A DNA stretch of 64,000 bases from assembly GCA_964017195.1 (NCBI GenBank), contig OZ024895.1, positions 6,506,001-6,570,000 of the forward strand, in the 5' to 3' direction. The position numbers and the translations under genes are program-made. The stretch is from Siderastrea radians. Taxonomy: Eukaryota; Cnidaria; Anthozoa; Scleractinia; Rhizangiidae. The notes under the pieces were generated by a model. It was not told the DNA's origin, ran no database searches, and saw only the letters and a list, made by a program, of their open reading frames with translations. Every line of letters starts with the position of its first letter. The stretch's first letter is position 1. Shown here in pieces: positions 32,367-42,236 of the stretch.

Positions 32367-34010
32367 CTAAGTTAAAGCTAAAGCCACCCTAATCGCAGCA
32401 ACAACGGTCATTATTTTATTTGTATCGTGCTTGAGGGTTCCAGCTTCCTTGTTAGGCAAAGGTGCAGCTTGTTCGCTAGGCACAGGATCGGCTTGTTTGT
32501 TGGGTGCCTCTTTTTTTTGCCCTCCCATGCCCTGTGCTTTGATTGCCTTTTTGTGAATTAGGTTGGATGGGTGGCTATTTGGTACGTTCACCTTCGAAGG
32601 CCCGCCGTCCCATAAGGCGCAGGCCCACCTTTTTTGTCTAAGTGTTAACATTATTGTTTACTCCGAGCTTCATGTTCGTAGTTGCTTGCTTGAGTTGGCT
32701 GTTGTAACCAACCGTGCTCGCTGTGTTGATCACCATTCGCGAGGGCATAAGCCAGGTACCAGGGCAAGCGACAAAGTCCAAACGTACCTTTGCCTCATCA
32801 ACAGCAAGTTGATATCTTTGCACATTCTTGGACAGGTCCGGCTGTCTGATGGCATCTTCCATAAGCACCAAGAATTCGCTTTGCTCTTCTTTCGCTCTGC
32901 CGCCGTCTCCCAGAATGCTGCTGCGCACATTCACCTGTGAGCCCAGAACGCAGTACACAAAGGCTTCAATACTCTGGTTAAGGCGCGACGGCCCTGCTTG
33001 AGTGAGTCCTTGTGCTTCATCGGGCACAAAGAAATCGAACTGGTTTTCGGTGCCGTCATCATTGCGGATAAAATACACAGCGTTGCCGTCGCTGGCCTTG
33101 CCACCCTCATCACTGAATTTAGCATGCTCGCTAGGGTATGTTAGGTACGTGGGCGTGGCGCCGACCCCTCCGACATAGATAAAAACCTTTCCTAGACCAT
33201 GGTTTTCACCACTTTTGCCAGTAGCGAAAATCGCTGCTAGGGTCGATTCCAAACTCTTTGCAGATCCTATTGTAAGACGCAATGTCGTATTTGTTGTTAA
33301 TATGGCGAAAAGTGGGGTCTCCAGGCAAGGCGCTCACGCTCTGGATACCGCCCATCTCAAACAATATTCTCCTAATAGTGAAATAAACGTGAAACAGATA
33401 AAAAGAACGCAGCTGCGGACTAAATTTCAATTCAAAAAGAATTTGCATTGATATGCCGGAGCCAGTTGTTGCACACCACACGGCAAAGTTCAGCTGTAGC
33501 GCTGTGGCCAGTAGCTCATATTTGGGCCCTGCCAGCCATTTTTTTGCCTCCTTTCCTGTTGTGTGTGTGATCTTTGTGTCCTTGAAAATGTTTCTGAAAT
33601 TTGTTTTGAAAAACTGCGTGGGCGTGGCGTAGAATTTTTGTTCCTTGTTGAAAACATTGCCGACTCTTTGTGTACTTGCACAAAAATCAACCGCTGGAAT
33701 CGGCCTTTCTGGGTTTTTGTTTAAAGTTAGCTGAAATGGAAAACCATCCTTTACGAGACCCAAAGCGTCTTTCATGGCTTGACTCCAGTATTTAGGGTCT
33801 GAACCAGACACGCTCTGCATCAAAACATCCTGGCCTGCTTCAAACATTACATTTGCTGTCACATTGTGATAATCGCCAATGTTCGCCGGCTTCTGTTGTG
33901 AACTTTGTCAAATCTGCTCGAGGATAGCGACGTTTGAACTCTGCCCAGGCCTTATCTTTTGCATCTTGTACGGCTTTTTACCCTACTTTTGAAGTAAGCC
34001 ACTTCCACGT
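32367..34010 (-). pseudogene. Large conserved Polinton-associated protein, frameshifted
   Basis: Three minus-strand frames connect end to end: about 34010-33206, 33282-32638 and 32651-32367. The middle frame includes KASDGNAVYFIRNDDGTENQ and RSSILGDGGRAKEEQSEF, and ends VNNNVNT; the last gives a Pro/Lys/Gln-rich tail (PSEQAAPLPNKEAGT). The 5' end is damaged: a TATATAT tract at 34020-34028 points into it, but no clean ATG follows. I recall this family with cnidarian Polintons but not its role; a virion structural protein is possible. It converges with the coiled-coil gene, 84 bases between stops. Confidence 0.55.
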
Positions 34011-34062
34011 TGAATCAGATATATATTTAATATGTTTTTTCTTAAATATGTATATATACAAA
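34011..34062. promoter_or_regulatory. Divergent TATA-tract promoter
   Basis: Two alternating TA tracts face opposite ways: 34020-34028 toward the minus-strand gene and 34050-34058 toward the ATG at 34063. A 52-bp region would serve both genes. Confidence 0.5.
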
Positions 34063-34771
34063 ATGGCTTTGATTACAATTGTCGCTCATAACATTAACAA
34101 TGAGCATACAATAAATTTCGACGAGCCAATTCCACAGCCTTCACGTGTCAGGCTGATTTCAGCTTCTTTTTACAACTCATGGAATGTTTTGAAGGCGCGG
34201 TTAAAATAACAATAACCGACGACACCAGCAAAAAGAAAAAAAAAACAGGTATAAACATTCCTCCAGGCCACTACACTCTAGAATCTATGGCAAACAAGCT
34301 GACTAAACTATTAAAAAAAAATGATATCGACCTCTCGATAGAAACCAATACATCTCGTGGGGAAATGGTCATTTTAAACCGTAACAAATCCGCAATATGC
34401 TTAGATCTAAAGCTACACGAGTTATTTGATATCGATATGAATAGAAAAATGTTCCTGATCTGGTGTTAAAAAGATCCAAAATCCCCAGATCTTTGTTTAT
34501 TCACTGTGATATTGTTGATAAACAGAATAACGCGCTTAACGGCCGGCCTTCAACCCTCTTAGCCAAAATCGATGTAAAAGGAAAGCCTTTTGAGAAAATT
34601 TGTTATGAAATGTTTCAGAATCTGTTTTGTACAGAATCTGTTTTGTATTTGAACAGCATAACACTATCCGTTGTAGATCAAAACGATACTTTAATCGACT
34701 TCGGCCAATTTCCATTAGAGTTTGTTTTAGCACTTAATATAGGACCATGTCTATTTCAAACGTGCTCCTAA
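34063..34771 (+). pseudogene. Candidate Polinton minor capsid (penton-like) protein, frameshifted
   Basis: ATG at 34063 is four bases after TATATATACAAA-type sequence. Three frames in series (34063-34209, 34179-34469, 34463-34771) look like one gene of about 230 residues with two indels, the first near the AAAAAGAAAAAAAAA run at 34231. Features: an N-terminal FDEPIPQPSRVRLISASFYNSW, then beta-rich segments, then KIDVKGKPFEK and DQNDTLIDFGQFPLEF. The size and beta-rich pattern fit a single-jelly-roll minor capsid protein, but this is inference. Confidence 0.5.
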
Positions 34772-35381
34772 GTGCGCCACCAAATGCACCTGAACTCTAC
34801 CCAGGGTTGTCCGGGTGGTGACAACTTTCGTTTAACTCGAATCACTGAAATCGAAAAAAATATTTTCAACGAGGCTGAACACTACAGGACAGTTGTATAA
34901 ATACAAAAAGGCCCAAACCGCAACGCATTATACCTCGGTCGGTTTATGCTCTGTTGCTCCTGCACTGTCAGTCTCTGGTGTGGCCACAAGCCTCACAGGA
35001 CCCGGAGTCATTATAGGAATTCCTCTCGGAGGAATAGCAGTCCTTTTTGGGGCTACCTCTGCCGCTCTCGCGGAAACAAGCAAAAAAACTAGGTCACAAA
35101 GTGTCCAAACATGAAAATCTGTTCTCTCGCCGTTTCTAAGCGCTCTTCAATTCAGACCCTTGTTTCCAAGGTTTGGAATGACAAAAGCATTACAGATCGC
35201 GAATGTCAACTTGTAAACTCTGAGCTTGAACAATATTTCAAGCTCAAAGAAAGCGTCAGCACAAATAAAAGTCACAGACCACCCAAAGAAAAGCCACGCG
35301 ACCTTCAGTGAAAAATTGAAAAAACGATTCGAAGCGAAGTTTGCGAAGAGCTTCAAAAAAAAGATTTTACCCGCAGAATAA
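34747..35381 (+). pseudogene. Polinton membrane-type protein with Gly/Ala-rich hydrophobic core
   Basis: Starts at ATG 34747, overlapping the end of the preceding gene. Frames change at about 34820 (TGA), 34880 and 35090. The central frame (34893-35114) contains the hydrophobic GVATSLTGPGVIIGIPLGGI and VLFGATSAALAE, probably a membrane hairpin. The later part is charged and helical (EQYFKLKESVSTNK). I recall this gene type from cnidarian Polintons; role unknown. Confidence 0.5.
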
Positions 35382-35905
35382 CTTTCTCGGTTCAAAAAAC
35401 ACTAGACGGCTTCTCTTTTAATTACGATTTTATACAAAAAAAAACTAACTCCAGAATGTTCTAAAAAATACTACATAATCTACAGGACTTAAAACTTCTA
35501 GTATCTTAGCGTTCAGGAATGTAAAACGATTGTTTGACTGACTTGGTGGTTATTTCAAAATAATGGCTTGATGGCAGCTATGTCTGAGGGGTTTTTCCCA
35601 AGAGCTTTCTAGAGCCAAGCTTGCATGCATGATGGCACGTGCACATGTTAACTGGCAATATAATACTTTTTACTTTTTACTAGAGCCAAGCTTGCATACA
35701 TGATGACACGTGCACATGTTAACTGGCAATACTTTTTACTTCTCAAAATATAAGGTTGAATTCACTGTCTGTTATTTTATTGTCACTAAAGATTCCTTTA
35801 TGTTTAGAATGTGTACAGACAATTAAACATATAAAAAATTTCCAGAAATGCTTGCGAGCGTTTTTTTCTCATTGCGTCCTTTATAAAAGAACTACTAACT
35901 CCTGA
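35382..35905. other. Noncoding, with a 70-bp tandem duplication
   Basis: Units containing AGAGCCAAGCTTGCAT and CACGTGCACATGTTAACTGG at about 35612 and 35682 are nearly identical. No gene seen. Confidence 0.6.
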
Positions 35906-36265
35906 ATGGCTGAGGGAAGTTCAAGACATCTCAAGAAATGTGATCCAAGCGCTTCAAGAGGCCTGTTCAAGTCAAAATTTTGTCAGCGCTGTGAATCCCA
36001 AACCACGCAACTCTGTTACGAAATAAAAACCGAACAAAATTTTTGCTTTAAATGTCAACACTTTACGGAAACGGTCGACTATCGTATAAAACCAGAAATC
36101 TCTTTTTGCCAAGACTGCCGTGTGCTTATGAAAATTACCTCTTATGAAACTGATTATAACTGCCCTATTTGCCATCAGTTGAAAAAAAAAAAAAAACTAC
36201 ACCCCAAAGAAAGATTGCTCGCAGGCTCCCATAACCAAAGAGTATTATTTACAAAAAAGGTATAG
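35906..36265 (+). CDS. CxxC-rich (zinc-ribbon-like) protein, 119 aa
   Basis: Open frame with four CxxC pairs in a regular series: FCQRC (residues ~28), FCFKC (~49), FCQDC (~70) and CPIC (~89), each about 20 residues apart with similar linkers. Two zinc ribbons could form. The frame ends with a Lys-rich tail after an A13 run. I do not recognise the family. It lacks the TATATATA tract seen at other starts, although TATAAAA-like sequence lies about 75 bases upstream. Its position near the right terminus suggests an accessory or regulatory protein of the element. Confidence 0.5.
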   Translation: MAEGSSRHLKKCDPSASRGLFKSKFCQRCESQTTQLCYEIKTEQNFCFKCQHFTETVDYRIKPEISFCQDCRVLMKITSYETDYNCPICHQLKKKKKLHPKERLLAGSHNQRVLFTKKV

Positions 36266-36295
36266 CGAACTGATATGCGGTTTAACGCTTGATCA

Positions 36296-36460
36296 TATAC
36301 CTAATTCAACAAAGGTTGCTTTGGCAATTGGCCATTGGCAATTGGGCATTGGGCGTTTGGGCATACAGAACACAATGCAATTCTTTGCTGGAGTGACCGC
36401 CAAACAATAGCTTCCCAATGCGCAATTGCCCAATGCCCAACCTTTATTGAATTAGGTATA
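36296..36460. mobile_element. 165-bp MITE
   Basis: TATACCTAATTCAACAAAGG at the left and its inverse with one mismatch at the right; the interior has CAATTGCCCAATGCCC-type inverted repeats. It starts and ends with TA, compatible with Tc1/mariner-type insertion. Confidence 0.8.
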
Positions 36461-36719
36461 GAGTCTATACAAAGCAAACAACTTTTAAAAACTATGTTTA
36501 ATGCTCTGGTTTAATTCATAGAATCTCAAAAAAAAAAATTATAATTCCAAAACAGTTAAACTACAAATTTTTCATTAAAAAAATTTTTGACCTTTTTTTT
36601 CTTCTGAAAAAAAAACATACCGCCTCCAAAACAAACGAATAAAAAAATCAAATGCTTTGGGACAGTTACACACGGTGACCAATTATTACGTCACAGCACT
36701 CACTTACATATCACCTGCC

Positions 36720-36768
36720 AGCAAAATAATTTTCAATTAAAGAAATGTGTTTTCTATGTATATATCCA
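36720..36768 (+). repeat. Internal direct copy of the inner left TIR
   Basis: AGCAAAATAATTTTCAATTA and the following AAGAAATGTGTTTTCTATGT match 10224-10262, in the same orientation, and also the inverse of 37751-37780. It is therefore a third copy of the inner terminal sequence, about 1 kb inside the right end. Confidence 0.85.
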
Positions 36769-36771
36769 CTA

Positions 36772-37060
36772 ATGTGGATAAACAACCGTTGAAGATTCCA
36801 AAAATTCAGAAATTATCAAATGGCGTGAACTTCCACTTGGTATATATTTAATTCAAGAATTTGAAAAGAAAAAAAAAGTAAGTTTGGTATGTCATTGATA
36901 TTACAATTAAAATCGAAGAGGCGATGAACTTATTCGAGTGGGGTCGCCTGAGAGACTAACTACTGAATTATTGTCTAAAAATTATCAGTACGTTTACAAC
37001 GAAGGTTTGGTGAAATCAGAGAAAACTGGTAACAATTATTTCAAATTTACACTGCTTTAA
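36772..37060 (+). pseudogene. Small Polinton protein remnant
   Basis: A TATATA tract (36759-36766) is followed by ATG at 36773, then frames that together give IIKWRELPLGIYLIQEFEKK and later SPERLTTELL ... GNNYFKFTLL and TAA at 37060. At least two frameshifts (near 36805 and 36890). About 85 codons originally; a small single-domain, possibly nucleic-acid-binding protein, unconfirmed. Confidence 0.5.
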
Positions 37061-37750
37061 CCCTTTCACTACTAACTTTAAAAAAAACCCGTATTTTAAG
37101 CGTTGAAGCGGCTTTTTAAGTGCTAGGTTGCCAAATGCCATTTAACTTTGCTACAAAAACATTTCTTTGCAATTAAACTCGGTTTCGAACAGGTTTTTGT
37201 TGTAACTTGTACAATATTTTGCTTTCAAACATGCGCATAAGCCAAAATTTGGACTTAATAGTTTTTTTGCTGATTCATTCCCAATTTTTTTCTCGCTTCT
37301 TTTCTTTCCCTTTTTCTCTCCCTTTCTTTCCTCTTTATCTTCTACCTTTTATCCCCTTTCTATCCACTGGAAAAGTTTTGGCCTCAGCCCTTGAGAAAAC
37401 CTGGACGTAGAACATTGATCAACTATAGGTGACTTGGCCTATTTTACCACCAATTTTGCACACAAAATTGGACACGTTTTTTTTTGGAATAGCTCTGCCA
37501 GAATTTGGTTGATGTTGGAAATGGACACACGTGTGGATGGATCTGTCCTTGTTGTGTTAGCTGCTTATCAAAACAATTTGGTGACGTCAAAAATGATGAC
37601 GTCACAAGTGGTTCAATGTCTACTCCTCTAAATGTCGACAAAACTCGACTTTCGCAGCGTAAGTGTTAATCTTTAGTTGATCAGTCTATTCGAAAATATT
37701 GATTTAAGGCGTATAGTTTTTTATTAATTTACATGTCAAGTTGACAGGGA
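37061..37750. other. No gene recognised
   Basis: Right-end noncoding part of the Polinton, including a pyrimidine-rich stretch at 37285-37360. Confidence 0.5.
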
Positions 37751-37901
37751 CACATTTCTTTAATTGAAAATTATTTTGCTCCCGATCTTGCCCTCGGGAA
37801 TTTCCCTTGTATGTCTGTCAAAAGGGAATTTCCCTAAAACCAGTTTTAACCGCTTTTTACTGGTTTTAACCACTTTCAAATAAACCCTCATCATTTTGAC
37901 T
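37751..37901 (-). repeat. Polinton right terminal inverted repeat
   Basis: Inverse of the left terminus; ends CCTCATCATTTTGACT at 37901. It has a single copy of the CAAGGGAAATTCCC block and an extra GGTTTTAACC step compared with the left end. Confidence 0.85.
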
Positions 37902-38029
37902 CAGCATAAACTACTTCAGCGACCACTGGCTGCTATGCACTTTGTGGTTAGCCTCCAACGCAGACACTATTTGGGCTCCATATGCAATAGCAAAGGCATT
38001 ATTTTCTCAGTACTCAGTCTTTTTTTAGA

Positions 38030-38275
38030 CCCTGAATTTTGGTCCAGCCGGGTTCCAATCTCGCGAACTACTGTCTACAGAGCGTTATTCTACCAACTGG
38101 AGAGAGGACCACCATTTTTACGTGGTCCAAGCCAGTCATGCCTTAGCAAAGGCAGCGTCTTCGTTCTCATTTTTTTTAGGACCCTTAGAGTTGGTCCAGT
38201 TAGGTATCAAACCTGCGTCCTCTTTGGTCTGTGATCTGCTGCTCTACAAACTGAGCTGTATCAGTTGTGAGCCTT
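38030..38275 (-). repeat. Two tRNA-like SINE fragments
   Basis: On the minus strand, 38275-38185 has an A-box-like CAGCTCAGTTTGTAGAGCAG and a B-box-like GCAGGTTTGATACC. A diverged second copy (CAGTTGGTAGAATAACGC ... TTGGAACCC) lies at 38105-38035. Both are followed by a TTGGTCC-type segment on the plus strand. Confidence 0.55.
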
Positions 38276-39251
38276 TTGGGATAAGGATTTGGCGTTGGAA
38301 TCAATGGAAGACTGCTTAATAAGTTTCGACCAAGCCTTCTAATTCGCGAAAATTTCTCAGCCAAATATCTCTCTTTTCAATCGAAATGTTAAGAGCGACT
38401 TTCAGTAAAAATCAAGCAAAATTTCAACTTAGCAGCAGTAGTTGAAAAATCAATTTCTTTCGTATTCGATTCGTGCTCGATGTTTACTGAAAGTCGCTCT
38501 TAAGTTGTCGCGAAAATTTGTAATGAGATAGCAATTGAACATGTTGAAGATTGTGCAAAGGCTGCGTGCAGCCTAGAGTATAAGTATATTTGTACTAAAT
38601 AATACGAGGCGAGATAAAATCTGTTTCGATTACCGAGCGCGGCAGGTTTCTTTACTTTTGCAAGTCACATTCCACATGTCACCCGTATATGTCACTGTGT
38701 TTATTTTACACTGTTTACATATTTCCTGTATTTAGTTTTACGTATTTCCGGTATTTCGTAAGATTCCATTATCACCATATAAATTTAAACATAGCCGATG
38801 TAAACTCCATTGTACCTGAAGAAGGCTGGTTTGGCCAGCCGAAATATAGTGCAAAACTAATTCTCTTATTCTACGTTGTATCGGTCTCTGCTTTTCAATT
38901 TCAGTTTTCTATGTGTCAAACCGATTAGATCACTCAGTTGATCCAACGTATACCGGTAGGAGATCGTAGACGGTTTGCTTGCTTGAACTTTTAATAAGCT
39001 AAACAGTGTCCTCTTGCTCTAAATCAATCAAAAACATCACTTAGTACGCCAAGGGACACTGTCCAATGTGTTTAGATGTCGGCAACGCAGTGACCTGTAC
39101 TTTATGACTTGTGACCTGTAGAATGTGACCGTCTGAGCAGGCTTTCAGGCTCCGAGCTTGGGGGACCTGTGCTCGCTGACCAGAAGACCTGGGGATGAGT
39201 TGTCCCCAGTTCTTCCCGGAAAACGGAAGTAGTAAGCTAAACTAAAATGGC
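38276..39251. other. No gene; fragment of a retroelement-like repeat
   Basis: At 38816-38844 there is CTGAAGA, a 6-bp stem (GGCTGG/CCAGCC) and GAAA, a motif often seen near the ends of animal Penelope-type repeats. A repeat at 38993-39130 (AAACAGTGTCC ... AGGGACACTGT) is related to 43310-43440. Confidence 0.4.
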
Positions 39252-39830
39252 TTGCTAATGCCGGTGTCACGAGCAATTTTCTCTGTCTTAGCTTTGCGCA
39301 ACCACTTAACGACTGCTTTAAAACGGCCTGTACCTGCAAGAATAGTGCGAAGAAACCTTTGCGAAAACATGGCAGCGAAAGAAATGTACTTTGCTTTCGG
39401 ATCAAACATGAACCCAGAAAGAATGCGACAAAGAAAGGCCTTCTTTACTGCTCGAGTGGGAGCGAAACTGCATGACTACAGGATGAGTTTTTCGTTTAGG
39501 AGACCTGATGGTTGTGGTTCGGGAAATATCAGGCCGGAAAAGGGCTCAGTCGTGTATGGAGCACTGTACAGTCTCGAAAATGGAGGTCTAGACAAATTGG
39601 ATGTCTTTGAACTGGTTGCACGAGGTTGTTATCGTCGTCAGCGAGTTACCGTTGAGACGTTAGACGGAGAAAGGATTGAAGCGACCACATATGTCGTCAC
39701 CGAAGAGTTTTATCAGGAAGGATTAATTCCACGGAGAGATTATTTAAACCACTGCTTAGCTGGCAAAGATGTTGTACCGGTTGATTACTATGCATTTCTT
39801 GAGTCTTTCAAAGAAGTTTGCCAAGACTAG
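39252..39830 (+). CDS. Gamma-glutamylcyclotransferase-like (AIG2/GGCT family) protein
   Basis: Single-exon gene, 192 residues. The conserved N-terminal turn YFAFGSNMNPERM is the substrate-loop signature of the GGCT/AIG2-like fold; GSVVYGALYSLE supplies the second conserved strand, and the C-terminal region (PRRDYLNHCLAGK) is typical. Family members release 5-oxoproline from gamma-glutamyl peptides in glutathione turnover; the exact substrate is not deducible. The domain begins at residue 45. The first 39 residues hold many Arg/Lys and one acid, as in mitochondrial presequences, so two starts (39252 and 39369, ATGGCAGCG) are possible. A likely poly(A) signal AATAAA lies near 40127. Confidence 0.85.
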   Translation: MLMPVSRAIFSVLALRNHLTTALKRPVPARIVRRNLCENMAAKEMYFAFGSNMNPERMRQRKAFFTARVGAKLHDYRMSFSFRRPDGCGSGNIRPEKGSVVYGALYSLENGGLDKLDVFELVARGCYRRQRVTVETLDGERIEATTYVVTEEFYQEGLIPRRDYLNHCLAGKDVVPVDYYAFLESFKEVCQD

Positions 39831-41468
39831 ATAAACTAGGGGAAAAATGGCTTCATTTCACATTTTTCTTGAATTCGTTTGTTTATCTTAGTGATAAATA
39901 TTTGATGAGGGTTGTTATTCAAGACTGATGTAAGAGGGTTAACCCTTAGTGAAATGAAGCAAGGCAAGAAGAGAAATAAGCCCTTTTGTGTTTAGTTCAG
40001 ATCAAAGTCCAGCACCCTGGACCATCACAAGACCATCATACAAGACAGCAAAAGCATGGGAAAGGTTTAGTGTAACCACAGGGAGCACCCCCATACAAAT
40101 ATTTATTGGTTTGAATGTATTTTGAAATAAAAAATGTAAGAGAACACTTAAAAGCTCGTACTGATGACGGCCAAATAATTAGAATTTTTATGTTTAACCA
40201 GCCAAAATATCTAAACTTTAAAAAAAAAACCATGCAATTTTGGAGAATGATGAGTTCTACAATGTTTCAAAATTTCAGATCAACTGCAAAAAAGAAAATT
40301 GACAAGTTAAATCACAGGCAGACAATTTCACCTGTTAATGTATGAGATATCAAAGCATAACAGAACAAACTGTCTGCCCGTGGTTAAATGGAAGTTTTTC
40401 AATAAACTCAAACCCAACCTCACTGTGTATCCCTGATTGCCTGTGTAGCTGGGGGTATTGTTTGCCAAGGCAAAGCTTTGGGGGCAGAACCACCATGAGC
40501 AGCATAACCAGCTTGTGCAAACAATCCTGCCAGCCATGCAGACTAAGCCTGTGAATATACCAGTAGTTGCCTCTCATCACTACAAGCTTCTGGAGGCATT
40601 TGTGTGACAGTAATGAGATTAGAGGTGGCTGTATTTGCACACTACTCAGTACATCCTCTGTGACCTCTTCAAAAAGCTGAACAGTTTTCCTCAAACTTGT
40701 GGAAAGCTATTCATAAGTCAAAAAGACCAAACACAATGTCTTCTTCACAGGTTTATTAAAACGTCATTTGTCGGGTATCATACAGTTTTTCTCATATGTT
40801 TGTTCTTGAAACGTTTTGTCTTTGACAGTTTATTTGTCTTCAGTGAAAGAAAACAAATTCGTACAACTGAACTGCCATATTGAAAAGTGACATATTCATC
40901 CGGGCTCTTGTGGCCGATAAAAAAGTACTCTGCAAGCAAGCGGCTGGTACTATGACAGTTCTAAAAGCAATGGTTGGGATGTTCACCAAAAAGCAATCAT
41001 TAATGAATATCATTTTAGTGTTTACAGATGTACTTGTACTTTTTCAGAGGCAACTTTGTACATTATACTATGAAATGGAGGGATACTAATCATAAATTGA
41101 CGAATTTTATGTGAGATCAAACGCTTGCACTTTTTGGCCTTAATTTTTGCTTGAAGAGTTGAGAGTGTCTGATCACAGTACACCAAATGCCTCACAAGTG
41201 ACCATCTTTGATCAATAAGACAGTCACACACAAAATACATGTACGAGAGGACAAGCACAGTTCAAAGGGATAAGTCCCTTCAACTAATCACAAGAATTTA
41301 AACTGGTTTAAATGTGTGGTAAAAGTTGCAGGCACCAAATTTCAGTCCCCGCAACTACATTTTGTGAGGAAAATCAGCAGTTCACACTCAGAGACTTTGT
41401 TCTCAGGACTAGTCCCCACATGTGGGTCAACCATAAGAAGGATTCCCTGTTCTCCACCTCTCCTCACT
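39831..41468. other. Intergenic, no gene recognised
   Basis: Convergent 3' flanks of the GGCT-like gene and ANKRD40. Several short frames lack any conserved content. Confidence 0.5.
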
Positions 41469-42236
41469 TTAACTTGTCTGGCCTTTTGCTAACACCACCT
41501 CCAATTCCTGGAATGGCTGTAGTCTTTTCATGTCTCTATCATTCCTTACAATAGTGTTTGGTAATTTCCTTATCTTTTTTATATTCTTAGCCTCAATACC
41601 TAGTTCTTCACAGAACACCGTCTCGAGATTTTGATATGTCAAACTGCTTCTATGAAAGTCCACCTCAATAAAGTCTCCATCTTCGCAGTCAGCAATTCGC
41701 AACTTTAACACGATTTCTTGCCCCGATTGTGCATTTAAAAAACTTGTATTAGGTCCAAAATTCACGTCTTCATGATTGTTGTTTGTAAAAGTGTAATCTT
41801 TGTTCCCTCTACTTGAATCGTCTTGTTCACTACGCCCCCATTTTTTGGGCCGGCCTTCTCCGGAGGCTTTCTGTGCATAGAAAAACTCTGGATTACGGAG
41901 GTAGTTCGGTACAATAGGCAAAGCTTCACTTCCTGTGTTCAACTGCTCCCCTTCTTCTTCTCCTAGCATATGTTTAATTCCCGCGTCACTGGACAGCTGT
42001 GCCGCAGTTTCGCCTTTATTTGTAAGAACCGTCGTATCAACGCCTTCTTGCAAAAGGTACTTCACTATATTTATATGCCCTCTTTTCGCTGCCCAGTGCA
42101 AAGGAGTCCAACCATTCATTGCATTTGGTGCATTAAAATTCACACCCCGTTGTACCAGTTGTTGTACACTCGTCTCGTCCCCGATGCAACAAACTTCTCG
42201 AAGTCTTTCTTCCAACGCTCTCTTGTGATCCGCCAT
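41469..42236 (-). CDS. ANKRD40: Ankyrin repeat domain-containing protein 40 (ANKRD40)
   Basis: 255 residues in one open frame from ATG 42236. Ankyrin repeats occupy residues about 7-95 (NGWTPLHWAAKRGHINIVKYLL and the following TTVLTNKGETAAQL). A low-complexity linker (DDSSRGNKDYTFTNNN) follows, then a C-terminal domain (QEIVLKLRIAD ... IKKIRKLPNTIVRNDRDM ... FQELEVVL) that is the hallmark of ANKRD40. Molecular role poorly known. Intronless here, while the gene is divergently arranged with ALG9. Confidence 0.9.
   Translation of the reverse strand: MADHKRALEERLREVCCIGDETSVQQLVQRGVNFNAPNAMNGWTPLHWAAKRGHINIVKYLLQEGVDTTVLTNKGETAAQLSSDAGIKHMLGEEEGEQLNTGSEALPIVPNYLRNPEFFYAQKASGEGRPKKWGRSEQDDSSRGNKDYTFTNNNHEDVNFGPNTSFLNAQSGQEIVLKLRIADCEDGDFIEVDFHRSSLTYQNLETVFCEELGIEAKNIKKIRKLPNTIVRNDRDMKRLQPFQELEVVLAKGQTS

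Larger units (their letters stand above)
10044..37901. mobile_element. Decayed Polinton/Maverick-type endogenous element
   Basis: Bounded by inverted repeats that start AGTCAAAATGATGAGGG at 10044 and end with its inverse at 37901; Polinton termini characteristically begin 5'-AG. Flanks CAGCAG (10037-10042) and CAGCAT (37902-37907) are a 5-of-6 candidate for the 6-bp target duplication, offset by one base on the left. Inside are a family B DNA polymerase, F54H12.3-like integrase, packaging-type ATPase and capsid-type proteins, the Polinton hallmark set. The 27.9-kb span is large for the class because several younger transposons and a minisatellite sit inside. Nearly all genes carry frameshifts, so this copy is inactive. 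Confidence 0.85.
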
